32,145 bases of DNA from Hyphomicrobium sp. (GTDB lineage: Bacteria > Pseudomonadota > Alphaproteobacteria > Rhizobiales > Hyphomicrobiaceae). The number at the start of each line of letters is the position of its first letter. Position 1 is the stretch's first letter. The notes beneath the pieces were generated by a model. That model had not been told where the DNA came from. It saw only the letters and a program-made list of their open reading frames with translations, and did no database searches. Positions 1 to 7,165 of this stretch are shown in pieces. Where the stretch lies: the NCBI GenBank assembly GCA_022841965.1, contig JALHQM010000016.1, positions 7,087 through 39,231 of the forward strand. Reading direction: 5' to 3'. The position numbers and the translations under genes were made by a program.

Positions 1-1260
1 GGCCGAGCCCGCCCCGTCACGCTCAACAAAGATGTTCTCAAACGCCATGCAGCCGTCCTCGGCGGCTCCGGCTCCGGTAAGACGACGCTCGCCTTGTGCC
101 TCATCGAACAGCTTCTGCTGCAAGGCATCCCCGCCGTCCTCCTCGACCGCAAGGGCGACCTGTGCTCTTACGCGAACCCTGACGTCTGGCGCGCAAACGA
201 CGACGAATTCAGTGAACGCCGTGGCGATCGCGAAAAACTGGCCGATGCCATCGACGTCGCCGTCTACACGCCGGGCCGAGCTTCAGGCCGTCCGATCTCG
301 ATCACGCTGCTTCCCAATGGCATCAACGAACTCCCCGAGCACGAACAGCAGCTGCTCGCAAATCTCTCTTCCGCAGCACTCGGCGAAATGCTGCATCTCA
401 AAAATTCGGCCACCCATCAAAAGCAGTCGGGTACGCTTTCCGTGGCGCTGCGTATCCTCGGCTCGCGCTACAGTCGCGAAGTGACGCTCGCTGATCTCAT
501 CGCACTCCTGGAAGATGAGGATCCCGAACTCACCGATCTCACACAGCGCATGGATCCATCGGGCAAGATCCGCCGCGATCTCGTCGCCCAGCTCGACAGC
601 TTGCGCCATCGCAACTCCGCGCTTTTCGAAGGCGGCGGCGAAAGCCTGCGCATGGAGAGCTTGCTCGGCATCGGCCCATTCGCGCGCGACGGCCGCACCC
701 GCCTGTCGATCATCTACACGGGCTTCCTCGGCGACAACGAGAACATCCTTTTCTGGGTTTCGCAGTTCCTGTCCGAAGCGCTGCGCTTTTGCCAGCGCAA
801 TCCCAATGACGAATTGCAAGCCGTCGTCATGTTCGACGAGGCCGACCTCTACATCCCAGCCAACGCCAAGCCTGCCACCGCCGAGCCGCTGCAAAGCTTG
901 CTGAAGCGCGCCCGTTCTGCTGGCCTCGGCCTCATGCTCGCGACCCAGTCGCCGGGCGACCTCGATTACAAGAGCCGCGATCAGATCACGAGTTGGTTCA
1001 TCGGCCGCGTTCGCGAAGACACCGCGCTGCGCAAACTGAAAGCTGCCTTCCAGAGCGAGAGCGGCCTCGATCCGGCCGCCGTTCTGCCCCACCAGACGGT
1101 CGGCGAATTCCATCTCGTACAAGAGGGTCACGTTCGCTCGATGAAGGCGCAACGGTCGCTGATCGAAGCTGAACAGGTTCCCTTCGATCGCATCGAACAA
1201 TTGGCCCACGAGACCAAGGGACAGGACGAAAAACAGCTCAAACTGTTCGACGTGCGATAA
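1..1260 (+). CDS. HerA-like P-loop ATPase, 5'-truncated by the window edge
   Basis: The frame is open from base 1, so the true start lies upstream. At least 419 codons are visible. A Walker A motif (GGSGSGKTT, nt 61-87) is followed by LLDRKGDL, typical of the HerA/DUF87/DUF853 group. Walker B is VVMFDEADLY (about nt 823-852). After it comes LMLATQSPGDLDYK, the ATQ-type sensor segment of HerA/FtsK-family DNA-pumping ATPases. The family contains hexameric DNA translocases and helicases that often partner a nuclease, but no partner is visible here because the upstream side is cut off. The C-terminus ends KQLKLFDVR, which resembles a sliding-clamp peptide (QLxLF). A weak hairpin terminator lies about 135 nt downstream. 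The family call is firm; the specific role (repair, conjugation or phage defence) cannot be set from this window. Confidence 0.85.
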   Translation, partial: GRARPVTLNKDVLKRHAAVLGGSGSGKTTLALCLIEQLLLQGIPAVLLDRKGDLCSYANPDVWRANDDEFSERRGDREKLADAIDVAVYTPGRASGRPISITLLPNGINELPEHEQQLLANLSSAALGEMLHLKNSATHQKQSGTLSVALRILGSRYSREVTLADLIALLEDEDPELTDLTQRMDPSGKIRRDLVAQLDSLRHRNSALFEGGGESLRMESLLGIGPFARDGRTRLSIIYTGFLGDNENILFWVSQFLSEALRFCQRNPNDELQAVVMFDEADLYIPANAKPATAEPLQSLLKRARSAGLGLMLATQSPGDLDYKSRDQITSWFIGRVREDTALRKLKAAFQSESGLDPAAVLPHQTVGEFHLVQEGHVRSMKAQRSLIEAEQVPFDRIEQLAHETKGQDEKQLKLFDVR

Positions 1261-1301
1261 TTTCCAGCATCGCGATGCGAAATTAGACAGCGTTTAGGAA
1301 A

Positions 1302-1427
1302 ATGAAATCATTGGCTTACGACGTTTTCTGCTACATTTTGTGCAGTGCGGCATCACGTTCGCCCATGCGAGATCACATTATGACAGAACAGCGAAAAGCC
1401 AGATCCAACGGCTTTTTTCCCATGTAA
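1302..1427 (+). CDS. Possible 41-residue peptide, unsupported
   Basis: ATG at 1302 opens a 41-codon frame ending at TAA 1425-1427. An AGGA lies only a few bases before the ATG, closer than a normal ribosome site. The peptide starts MKSLAYDVFC and has no recognisable domain, and the proposed terminator at 1394-1418 lies within it. It is listed because it is the only ATG-started frame directly after the ATPase gene. It is more likely chance than a gene. Confidence 0.12.
   Translation: MKSLAYDVFCYILCSAASRSPMRDHIMTEQRKARSNGFFPM
1394..1418 (+). terminator. Weak intrinsic terminator after the HerA-like gene
   Basis: A 7-bp stem AAAAGCC / GGCTTTT (1394-1400 and 1410-1416) with a 9-nt loop is followed by two more T residues. 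It sits 135 nt after the ATPase stop on the same strand. The stem is short and AT-flanked, so it is only a moderate candidate. Confidence 0.4.
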
Positions 1428-1516
1428 GCATTGTGTCGTCGCGAAGTTTCAGGGCGTTGGCACATCGCGATGGAAGGCGTTTCGAGGCACTTGGGGAAGC
1501 GCTGAGAAATGCGGTT

Positions 1517-1651
1517 ATGCCGGTGAAGGACCGGCGGTTGCGTGCGGGGTTGCGTAGTATGGCAGGTAAATCGTTTTTCGCGTTAGTGCTAGCATCGATG
1601 CTAGGGCCAGCGGTTGGTGTGGGGCTGTTCGTTCTTTTGAACGTTTTCTAA
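1517..1651 (+). CDS. Possible small membrane protein, 44 residues
   Basis: The frame is open from a GTG at 1340, but only the end looks protein-like. From the ATG at 1517 it encodes a basic N-terminus (PVKDRRLRAGLR) followed by one hydrophobic helix, roughly residues 19-44, ending LFVLLNVF. Basic then hydrophobic is the pattern of a single-span inner-membrane miniprotein with the N-terminus inside. No clear ribosome site is visible before 1517. The longer version from 1340 would add 59 residues without recognisable features. I do not recognise a family. Confidence 0.28.
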   Translation: MPVKDRRLRAGLRSMAGKSFFALVLASMLGPAVGVGLFVLLNVF

Positions 1652-2102
1652 TCCACACGCTCAACGCGGCGAAAACCCACTTGTGCTCGGCGGCACTGTA
1701 TGCCGGAGCAAGTGTGGCCGGTGTGTAATATCATTTGCCCCCGTCAAGGTCAGACGGAAATCTCGCCGTTGCGCGCTGCGCTGTGACGATACTCATCACT
1801 TGCAAAATGAATTGAGGCCCGTTCGCAATCTATCCGGCAGCGGGGGCTTCCGGGTTAGCAGCGAAACGGGCCTCGCATCGGGGACTGGCCAGGAGGGCGG
1901 TTAGGCCATTCCCCATCCTGGTGTCGCTCTAGCTCTTGCCCGTGCGGGAAAGCTCAAGCTGGAGTGAGCACCAAGTCTCCTGTTCGACAGTGCGCCGGTT
2001 TTGATCCTTCGGGGCGGAATGGACGTCTTCCCGGCAGTCTGTCTCAGGGAGCCAAGAACAAGATCAAAACGAATGGGCGCGCGCCCTATTCCAGAACCAT
2101 GA
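1652..2102. other. Gene-poor intergenic stretch
   Basis: No credible protein-coding frame is visible. The short plus-strand frames here have no recognisable content or ribosome sites. The notable content is the run of four hairpins at about 1814-2053, listed separately. The remainder (1652-1813) shows nothing I can name. Confidence 0.6.
1814..2053. ncRNA. Candidate structured RNA: four consecutive hairpins, strand unknown
   Basis: Four adjacent inverted repeats fill about 240 nt of non-coding sequence. Hairpin 1 (1814-1874) pairs GAGGCCCGTT with AACGGGCCTC, with a nested CCGG/CCGG and AGC/GCT inside. Hairpin 2 (1880-1914) pairs GGGGACTGGCC with GGCCATTCCCC, one mismatch in 11. Hairpin 3 (1919-1973) pairs TGGTG/CACCA, CTCTAGCT/AGCTGGAG and CCCG/CGGG. 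Hairpin 4 (about 1977-2051) pairs CTCCTG with CAGGGAG (one bulge), GACAG/CTGTC and GCCGG/CCGGC. Since inverted repeats fold on both strands, direction is undecided; a minus-strand transcript could continue from the sigma/anti-sigma operon. I could not match it to tmRNA, 6S, RNase P or SRP RNA by eye. Confidence 0.4.
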
Positions 2103-2903
2103 TCAATTTCCGGCGCCGGGCGCCGGCATCACCGGCACGCCGCCCCATCCCTTGTCGATGAGATAAAGTTCTTCCGCGCCTGTGAGTTCGCTATGGGCCG
2201 GCATGCTCTTGATGGCTGTGCCGATCATCTCGTCCATCACATCGCCTCCGTCCTGGCTCGCGTTACGCGCAGTGGCAGCGCCTTCGCCTCCGGTCAAAAC
2301 GGTGATGCGCCAGTTGCCATCGCGCTCGCGGCAGGCCAAGCCCTGCGGCCCCTTTCGCCGTCCGACAATTTCATAATGCCGGCAAACTCGGCCCTCTCCG
2401 TCTCGAATGGTCACCAAGGGCCGGATATCCCCTTCATTGACGAGGTTCTTGTTGCCCGACACTTGCCTGTCGAGAGCCACTTCTAGCCTGCCGGAAGCGA
2501 CAAAACCTTCCCGATCCGCAACGATCAACGGGTCTAGCGCGGGCGGTGCCGTCAGCAGCGCCGATCCAATGCCGACGCCAACCACGAGCGCCGCCGCATA
2601 ACTGGCAGCCGGCATAAGGCCGAACCCATTCGGGAAGAATCGCTCAAGCAAACTCGGTTGCGGCGCTGGCGCCCGCGCGTCGGACCGCGTGCCGCGCACC
2701 GTTGCAATAAGGCGATCCGGAATCGGCGCGTTCATGATCGAATCGAACGGCGAAAACTGTCCCGGTCCGGTCGCCACGAAAACTTCGAGACGCGACCGCA
2801 CCGCCGGATCGACGGCCAGAATGCCGTCGAGCCAAACCTTCTCTTCAGGCGACACCTGCCCGTCGGCGTAGGCCATGATGAGTTCGTCAGGAACGTGAAC
2901 CAT
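2103..2903 (-). CDS. Transmembrane anti-sigma factor with a periplasmic 17-kDa-antigen-like tail
   Basis: 266 residues from ATG 2903. The start is set by an AGGAG seven bases upstream and by overlap with the end of the sigma gene; a longer frame to 2942 lies inside that gene. Residues 1-45 (PDELIMAYADGQVSPEEK) match the cytoplasmic N-terminus of proteobacterial anti-sigma factors. No HxxxCxxC zinc motif is present. One membrane helix lies at about 97-117. The outer part contains CRHYEIV (C174) and GLACRERDGNW (C191), the two-cysteine pattern seen at the C-terminus of rickettsial 17-kDa surface-antigen-like proteins. It presumably holds the adjacent ECF sigma factor at the membrane until an envelope signal arrives. 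The anti-sigma role follows from operon position and the N-terminal pattern; the sensor role of the tail is inference. Confidence 0.82.
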   Translation of the reverse strand: MVHVPDELIMAYADGQVSPEEKVWLDGILAVDPAVRSRLEVFVATGPGQFSPFDSIMNAPIPDRLIATVRGTRSDARAPAPQPSLLERFFPNGFGLMPAASYAAALVVGVGIGSALLTAPPALDPLIVADREGFVASGRLEVALDRQVSGNKNLVNEGDIRPLVTIRDGEGRVCRHYEIVGRRKGPQGLACRERDGNWRITVLTGGEGAATARNASQDGGDVMDEMIGTAIKSMPAHSELTGAEELYLIDKGWGGVPVMPAPGAGN

Positions 2904-3429
2904 GGAGGCGCTCCTGAATTTGTGCGGTGGACACGCCGGCATCGGCGGCGATGTGTTGATAGAGAGCTTGCCGTGCCCGCGAGAGCCGGCTCATCACCGT
3001 CCCGATCGGCACGTTGAGGATCGAAGCGGCATCCTTGTAGGAAAGCCCGTCGACGCAAACCATGGCGACGAGCACCTGCTGATCTGGCGGCAACCGGTCC
3101 ATACCCTCGCTGACGGCCGCCAGCGTCAGCCGGCTTTCGGTAACGGCCCGGCCATCCTCGCCCATGACGCCGACGGCTTCGTCGATGTCCAAGACGGGGC
3201 CGCGCACCTTTTCAGAGCGCTTGCGGTCGAGCCAAAGATTTTGGGCTATCCGGTACATCCAACTCTCGAGTTTGGTTCCCGGCTCCCATTGGTCAAGACG
3301 TGAGAGCGCTCGCTCGCACGTGTCTTGAACGAGGTCGTCGGCCTGATCCATATTTCTCGTCAGCGCGAATGCGAACCTGCGTAAACGCGGCAGGAATTCG
3401 ATCATCCGGGCCCTTACATCTTCCGTCAC
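2887..3429 (-). CDS. ECF-type RNA polymerase sigma factor
   Basis: 180 residues from GTG 3429, chosen because GGAGAGG lies about eight bases upstream and the length fits ECF factors; the frame runs further upstream without sigma content. Region 2 is at about residues 9-72 (FALTRNMDQADDLVQDTCERAL, then WMYRIAQNLWLD). Region 4 is at about 110-160, with LPPDQQVLVAMV and a helix-turn-helix DAASILNVPIGTVMSRLSRARQAL. The gene overlaps the anti-sigma gene by 17 bp, implying coupled translation. A GGAAC element lies on the minus strand at 3502-3506, about 73 nt before the start. It could be the -35 of an autoregulated ECF promoter, but I see no convincing -10. The target genes are unknown; the divergent PBP gene is one candidate. 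Confidence 0.93.
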   Translation of the reverse strand: MTEDVRARMIEFLPRLRRFAFALTRNMDQADDLVQDTCERALSRLDQWEPGTKLESWMYRIAQNLWLDRKRSEKVRGPVLDIDEAVGVMGEDGRAVTESRLTLAAVSEGMDRLPPDQQVLVAMVCVDGLSYKDAASILNVPIGTVMSRLSRARQALYQHIAADAGVSTAQIQERLHGSRS

Positions 3430-3639
3430 GGAATGCCCTCTCCGCGGCGCTTCGCCATGAGAACGAGGTGGTTGCCCGGATATTCCATACCTCGCAGACC
3501 AGTTCCAAGGCCCGATTCCAGCCCGAAGCCGACACCGCCAAGCCGCAAACGGGCCGAGGCAGCGCCACAAACCAAGGCTACGCCTTGTTGAGGCGCTGCC
3601 GTGAGACCGGCATTCGTGCGCCCGCATTCAGCTAGGTCC

Positions 3640-6135
3640 ATGGGAAATATCATCAAATTCCTAACTGCGCTTTTGGAGACACTGGCCCGCTTGCCGGTGC
3701 TCGTGGTGCGTTTCCTGACCGAATGGATAGCGTTTAATCCCCGTCTCGGTCCCTTAAGGCATGTAGTCCTGGCCGCCTTTGCCTATGTCATCTTCGCAGT
3801 GTGTCTCGTTTATGTCGTCGCCCCCATTCGCGCGGTCACGGGTGCCTATACCATCGCCGACAAGCTCAAGTACGACGCCGAGCGCTGGATCGCGACCGCC
3901 ATCTACGACCGACGCGGCAGTTTCGTTGGCACCTTCGATCCCCGTCTCGATAGCGTCCGCGACGTGAACTACACCGACCGCTCCATCGAACTGGGAGACT
4001 ACACCGCCAATCCCGACCACAAGTCGATCCCCGTCCGAGAGGTCCCCGAGTACTACTGGAAGTGTCTCGTCTACCACGAAGACCGCTATCTCGGCACGTG
4101 GCTCAACCCCTATGGCATCGACCTGCTGGGCGTCCTCAAAATCCCTCTGTCGTCGATCCAACGAACCATAGCCAACAAGCGCCCAAGCATCGGCGTCGGC
4201 GGCTCCACGCTGCCGATGCAATTCGTCCGCGTCATCTACAAGACCCCGCCCGACGTCAGCGAAGGCGGTCTCACCAAGCTGCGCCGCAAGTTCGGTGAAT
4301 GGTGGCTCGCCCCCGTCGTTCATCGTGTGCTGACTCAAGACGGTGACACGCCGCTCAAGCAATGGGCGGCCAACCACATCTGGCTCGCACAGCGCACGGG
4401 CGGATCGCCCCTGCACGGCGTTGAAGTCACGAGCCGCATCGTCTTCGGCAAAGAAGCGGGCGAACTCACCATCGCCGAGCAGATGGTCCTCGCGTCCGCC
4501 GTCAACAAGCCGATCATTCTCATGCCGGGCAGCGACAAGCTGAACGAAGTGCGCCTCGATCGCTGGCGCTACATCACGGAAGTCCGCGCCCGAACCTGCG
4601 CCGAAAAGCTCATCACGGATGAGAAAACAAAAGCTGAAATCGTTTTCGAACTGGTTAGCCTCGCCGGCGGCCCGCCAGATCCAAAGGTTCGCCCGCGACT
4701 GCAGGAAGCGCTCGACAAGTTCGCCCCCTCGCTCGCCGCACGCGCCCAGGCCAACCCCGTCATTCGCGCCAATGCGCTCATGCCATCGGCCCGTTTCGGT
4801 ATGCGCGAAGAGATGAAGCAGACCTACGGCTTCTCCTGGCGCTCGTATGTCCGCGGCGTCACGACGACACTCGACACCGTCGAAAACCTCGAATTCAGCG
4901 CCAAGGTCACGGCAGCGCTGGCCCGCATCGACCAGAATGAGCGCTCAAAGATTTCCGCCGGCTACGCCCTCGATCCCGCTCGCGCCGACGGCGAGACGAA
5001 GATCCCCAACGTCGTCGTGGTCGCCGCCGACCACAAAGGCGAGATCGTGCGCTACTATGAGACCGGCGAAACCGCCGCCTACTTCGGCGCCTCCGTTGCT
5101 CGCAGCCCTGAGACCGGTCGCTACGAAGCCGAACACGATCCGCGCATGATCGCCTCCACTGGCAAAATCATTGCAGCCATCGCAATCGCGAATACGATGC
5201 GCGACACCCAGAACAGCCTCTACCTCGACACCGAAGCCCCTGCGACTGGCCTGGACACCTGCGCCCGAGGCGGCACGCAACGCCACGGCCGCCGCGCGAT
5301 CGTCTCCTTCGCCTGCTCGCTCAATCCACCGCTCATCAATCGCACCGCGCTCGTCGGCCAATCCCGTGTTCAAAAACTCATCGACCGTCTCGGCTTCACG
5401 ATGCCACCGGCCGATGCCGCCGGCGACGGCGTTCCGCCCTCCACTGCCGTGGTCCTCGGCCAGATTTCAGGTAGCCCCCGCCGGGTACACATGATGTCGT
5501 CCGTCGTGCTGTCCGCTCTGCTACGCCGCGGTTCCGTCCCCGTAAAATTGCCAACCCTCGTCAAATCCTACGATTTCACCAGCACCGCTGCCGCAGACGC
5601 CGCCGCCGGGCCGCTAGGCACGGGCGTTCTACCCTCCGATGTCATCAGACCGGAAGCCGTGCCGTTGGTTCGCGCCCTGCTCGAGGCGCCACTCTGTTAC
5701 ACCACGGGTAAAAAGCCTGCCGGCACGCTCCGCTCGCTATCGCACTGGTGCGCCGCCCGCCGTAACGATCTGCGCTTCCACTTCGCCAAGACCGGCACGC
5801 AAGTCACCGAAGACCCGAACGCCACCGTCGACGTTTGGACGACCGGCGGCCTCCAGTTCGCAAACGGCGCCGCCTACAGCTACGTCGTCCTCGTCGGCAC
5901 CGGCGCGGTTCGCGAACCCTGGGCCACGTCCCTGCACGCAGCCCAAGTCGCAGCACCGCTCCTGGAAGTCCTCCTCGACGACCTGACGAGCCACGCGCGC
6001 ACCAACCCACAAAACCAGCTCTTGCCGCCCCCGCCCGCCAAACCAAACGTCCCCGTCCCCGTGGCCGGCACCGCGACCGGGGCGTCCAAGTTCACCGCCG
6101 CCGATGAAATCACCCGCAATCTCGGCCGCCCTTAA
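3640..6135 (+). CDS. Atypical class A penicillin-binding protein (GT51 plus transpeptidase)
   Basis: 831 residues from ATG 3640; a GTG at 3601 would add 13 residues, and neither has a strong ribosome site. One N-terminal membrane anchor is at about 41-64. The glycosyltransferase-51 domain has the glutamate motif HEDRY (about 146-150) and GGSTLPMQ (187-194), matching the usual GGSTxxxQ. The transpeptidase half carries SxxK as STGK (506-509), SxN as SLN (560-562) and KTGT (717-720). All three penicillin-binding motifs are therefore intact. It should polymerise and cross-link peptidoglycan in the periplasm. Motif 1 is unusual: the segment between the Glu-Asp pair and GID is longer than normal and lacks the usual His. 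The C-terminal tail is proline-rich. The gene is divergent from the ECF sigma operon. Confidence 0.88.
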   Translation: MGNIIKFLTALLETLARLPVLVVRFLTEWIAFNPRLGPLRHVVLAAFAYVIFAVCLVYVVAPIRAVTGAYTIADKLKYDAERWIATAIYDRRGSFVGTFDPRLDSVRDVNYTDRSIELGDYTANPDHKSIPVREVPEYYWKCLVYHEDRYLGTWLNPYGIDLLGVLKIPLSSIQRTIANKRPSIGVGGSTLPMQFVRVIYKTPPDVSEGGLTKLRRKFGEWWLAPVVHRVLTQDGDTPLKQWAANHIWLAQRTGGSPLHGVEVTSRIVFGKEAGELTIAEQMVLASAVNKPIILMPGSDKLNEVRLDRWRYITEVRARTCAEKLITDEKTKAEIVFELVSLAGGPPDPKVRPRLQEALDKFAPSLAARAQANPVIRANALMPSARFGMREEMKQTYGFSWRSYVRGVTTTLDTVENLEFSAKVTAALARIDQNERSKISAGYALDPARADGETKIPNVVVVAADHKGEIVRYYETGETAAYFGASVARSPETGRYEAEHDPRMIASTGKIIAAIAIANTMRDTQNSLYLDTEAPATGLDTCARGGTQRHGRRAIVSFACSLNPPLINRTALVGQSRVQKLIDRLGFTMPPADAAGDGVPPSTAVVLGQISGSPRRVHMMSSVVLSALLRRGSVPVKLPTLVKSYDFTSTAAADAAAGPLGTGVLPSDVIRPEAVPLVRALLEAPLCYTTGKKPAGTLRSLSHWCAARRNDLRFHFAKTGTQVTEDPNATVDVWTTGGLQFANGAAYSYVVLVGTGAVREPWATSLHAAQVAAPLLEVLLDDLTSHARTNPQNQLLPPPPAKPNVPVPVAGTATGASKFTAADEITRNLGRP

Positions 6136-6243
6136 TCCGTCCGCGACGCACTGGCCCGCCCCGGTCGCTTGCGCACCCACTGGTTTTCGCGCATGGAGGA
6201 CGCCGATTGCGCGGCGCCGCGACAACATTGGGGGAGAGCGACC

Positions 6244-7089
6244 ATGAAGCTTGTGCGGTTCGGGAATGCCGGTTCGGAAAAGCCGGGCCTCGTCGATAGC
6301 GCGGGTCAGATCCGCGATCTCTCCGCTCACGTCCCCGACATCGGCGGCACCACGCTCGGCAAAGAAGCTCTCGACCGCCTGCGTGCCCTTGATCCCGTAA
6401 GCCTCCCCCTCGCCCCCGCTGGCGTACGCCTTGGCGCGCCCGTGTCCCGCCCCTGGAATTTCATTGCCGTCGGCCTCAACTATGCCGACCACGCCCGCGA
6501 AACCGGCCAAGAAATCCCCTCCGAGCCGATCCTCTTCAACAAGCTCGGCAACGCCATCTGCGGCCCCAACGACGACGTCATCTATCCCAAGAACTCCGAT
6601 CGCATGGATTGGGAACTCGAGATCGCCTTCGTCATGGGCAAGCGCGCCCGCTACGTCGAAGAAAGGGACGCGCTTGCGTATGTCGCCGGCTACACGATCT
6701 GCAACGACGTCTCCGAACGCCGCTTCCAGATGAAACGCAACGGCCAGTGGATGAAGGGCAAGTGCGCCGAAACGTTCGGCCCCCTCGGACCGTGGCTCGT
6801 GACCACCGACGAAATCGATCCCGGCAACCTCGCCATGGAATTGAAGATCAACGGCGAGACCCGTCAAAAGGGATCAACCTCCACAATGATCTTCTCGATT
6901 CCTTATCTCGTCGCCTACATCACGCAATTCTGCGTGCTCGAAGCCGGCGATGTCATCACCACCGGTACGCCTCCTGGCGTCGGCTCCGGTATGAAGCCAC
7001 CGCAGTATCTCAAAGCCGGTGACGTGATGGAACTCACCATCGAAGGCCTCGGCACGCAGCGCCAGACCGTCATTCCTTTCCCTGGCTGA
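6244..7089 (+). CDS. Fumarylacetoacetate hydrolase (FAH) family protein
   Basis: 281 residues from ATG 6244, preceded by GGGGGAGA. The frame is open upstream to 6169 but without this ribosome site. The N-terminal lid-type segment (MKLVRFG) is followed by the FAH core: NFIAVGLNYADHA (about 72-84), metal ligands in WELEIAFV (E124, E126) and CNDVSER (D155), then KGKCAETFGPLGPW (about 171-184) and ITTGTPPGVGSGM (about 238-250). These are hallmarks of the Mg/Mn-dependent hydrolase/lyase group that includes 2,4-diketo-3-deoxy-L-fuconate hydrolase and enzymes annotated as ureidoglycolate lyase. It cleaves C-C bonds in 2,4-dioxo acids, but the exact substrate cannot be read from sequence. It lies 108 bp after the PBP gene with no obvious metabolic partner nearby. 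Confidence 0.9.
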   Translation: MKLVRFGNAGSEKPGLVDSAGQIRDLSAHVPDIGGTTLGKEALDRLRALDPVSLPLAPAGVRLGAPVSRPWNFIAVGLNYADHARETGQEIPSEPILFNKLGNAICGPNDDVIYPKNSDRMDWELEIAFVMGKRARYVEERDALAYVAGYTICNDVSERRFQMKRNGQWMKGKCAETFGPLGPWLVTTDEIDPGNLAMELKINGETRQKGSTSTMIFSIPYLVAYITQFCVLEAGDVITTGTPPGVGSGMKPPQYLKAGDVMELTIEGLGTQRQTVIPFPG

Positions 7090-7102
7090 ATTTTATACGG
7101 CC

Positions 7103-7139
7103 CACAAAGAAAAGCCGCCGCCCCTGTGAGGGCGGCGGC
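7103..7139 (-). terminator. Intrinsic terminator for the TadG-like gene
   Basis: A 10-bp perfect stem GCCGCCGCCC / GGGCGGCGGC (7114-7123 and 7130-7139) has a 6-nt loop. On the minus strand it is followed by TTTTCTTTG. It lies 27 nt past the stop of the minus-strand TadG-like gene. The plus-strand side has no T-run, so it works mainly leftward. Confidence 0.8.
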
Positions 7140-7165
7140 GAAGAACACCGTGCTGCTGAGCGCGA

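Noticed and set aside
283-1209. Long minus-strand open frame opposite the HerA-like gene
   Set aside because: It is a shadow of the GC-rich coding strand: no ribosome site and no recognisable motif, while the plus strand has clear Walker A and B.
1683-1904. 73-codon plus-strand frame in the gene-poor region
   Set aside because: No ribosome site, no recognisable content, and it overlaps the hairpin element.
1814-2053. Assigning the hairpin cluster to 6S, tmRNA, RNase P or SRP RNA
   Set aside because: It forms four separate hairpins rather than the single long rod of 6S. I found no tag-peptide codons, no RNase P core sequence and no SRP tetraloop sequence on either strand.
5737-6867. 376-codon minus-strand frame opposite the PBP and FAH genes
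   Set aside because: It spans two genes with intact catalytic motifs on the plus strand and has low-complexity Gly/Val/Ala content of the kind produced by antisense reading.
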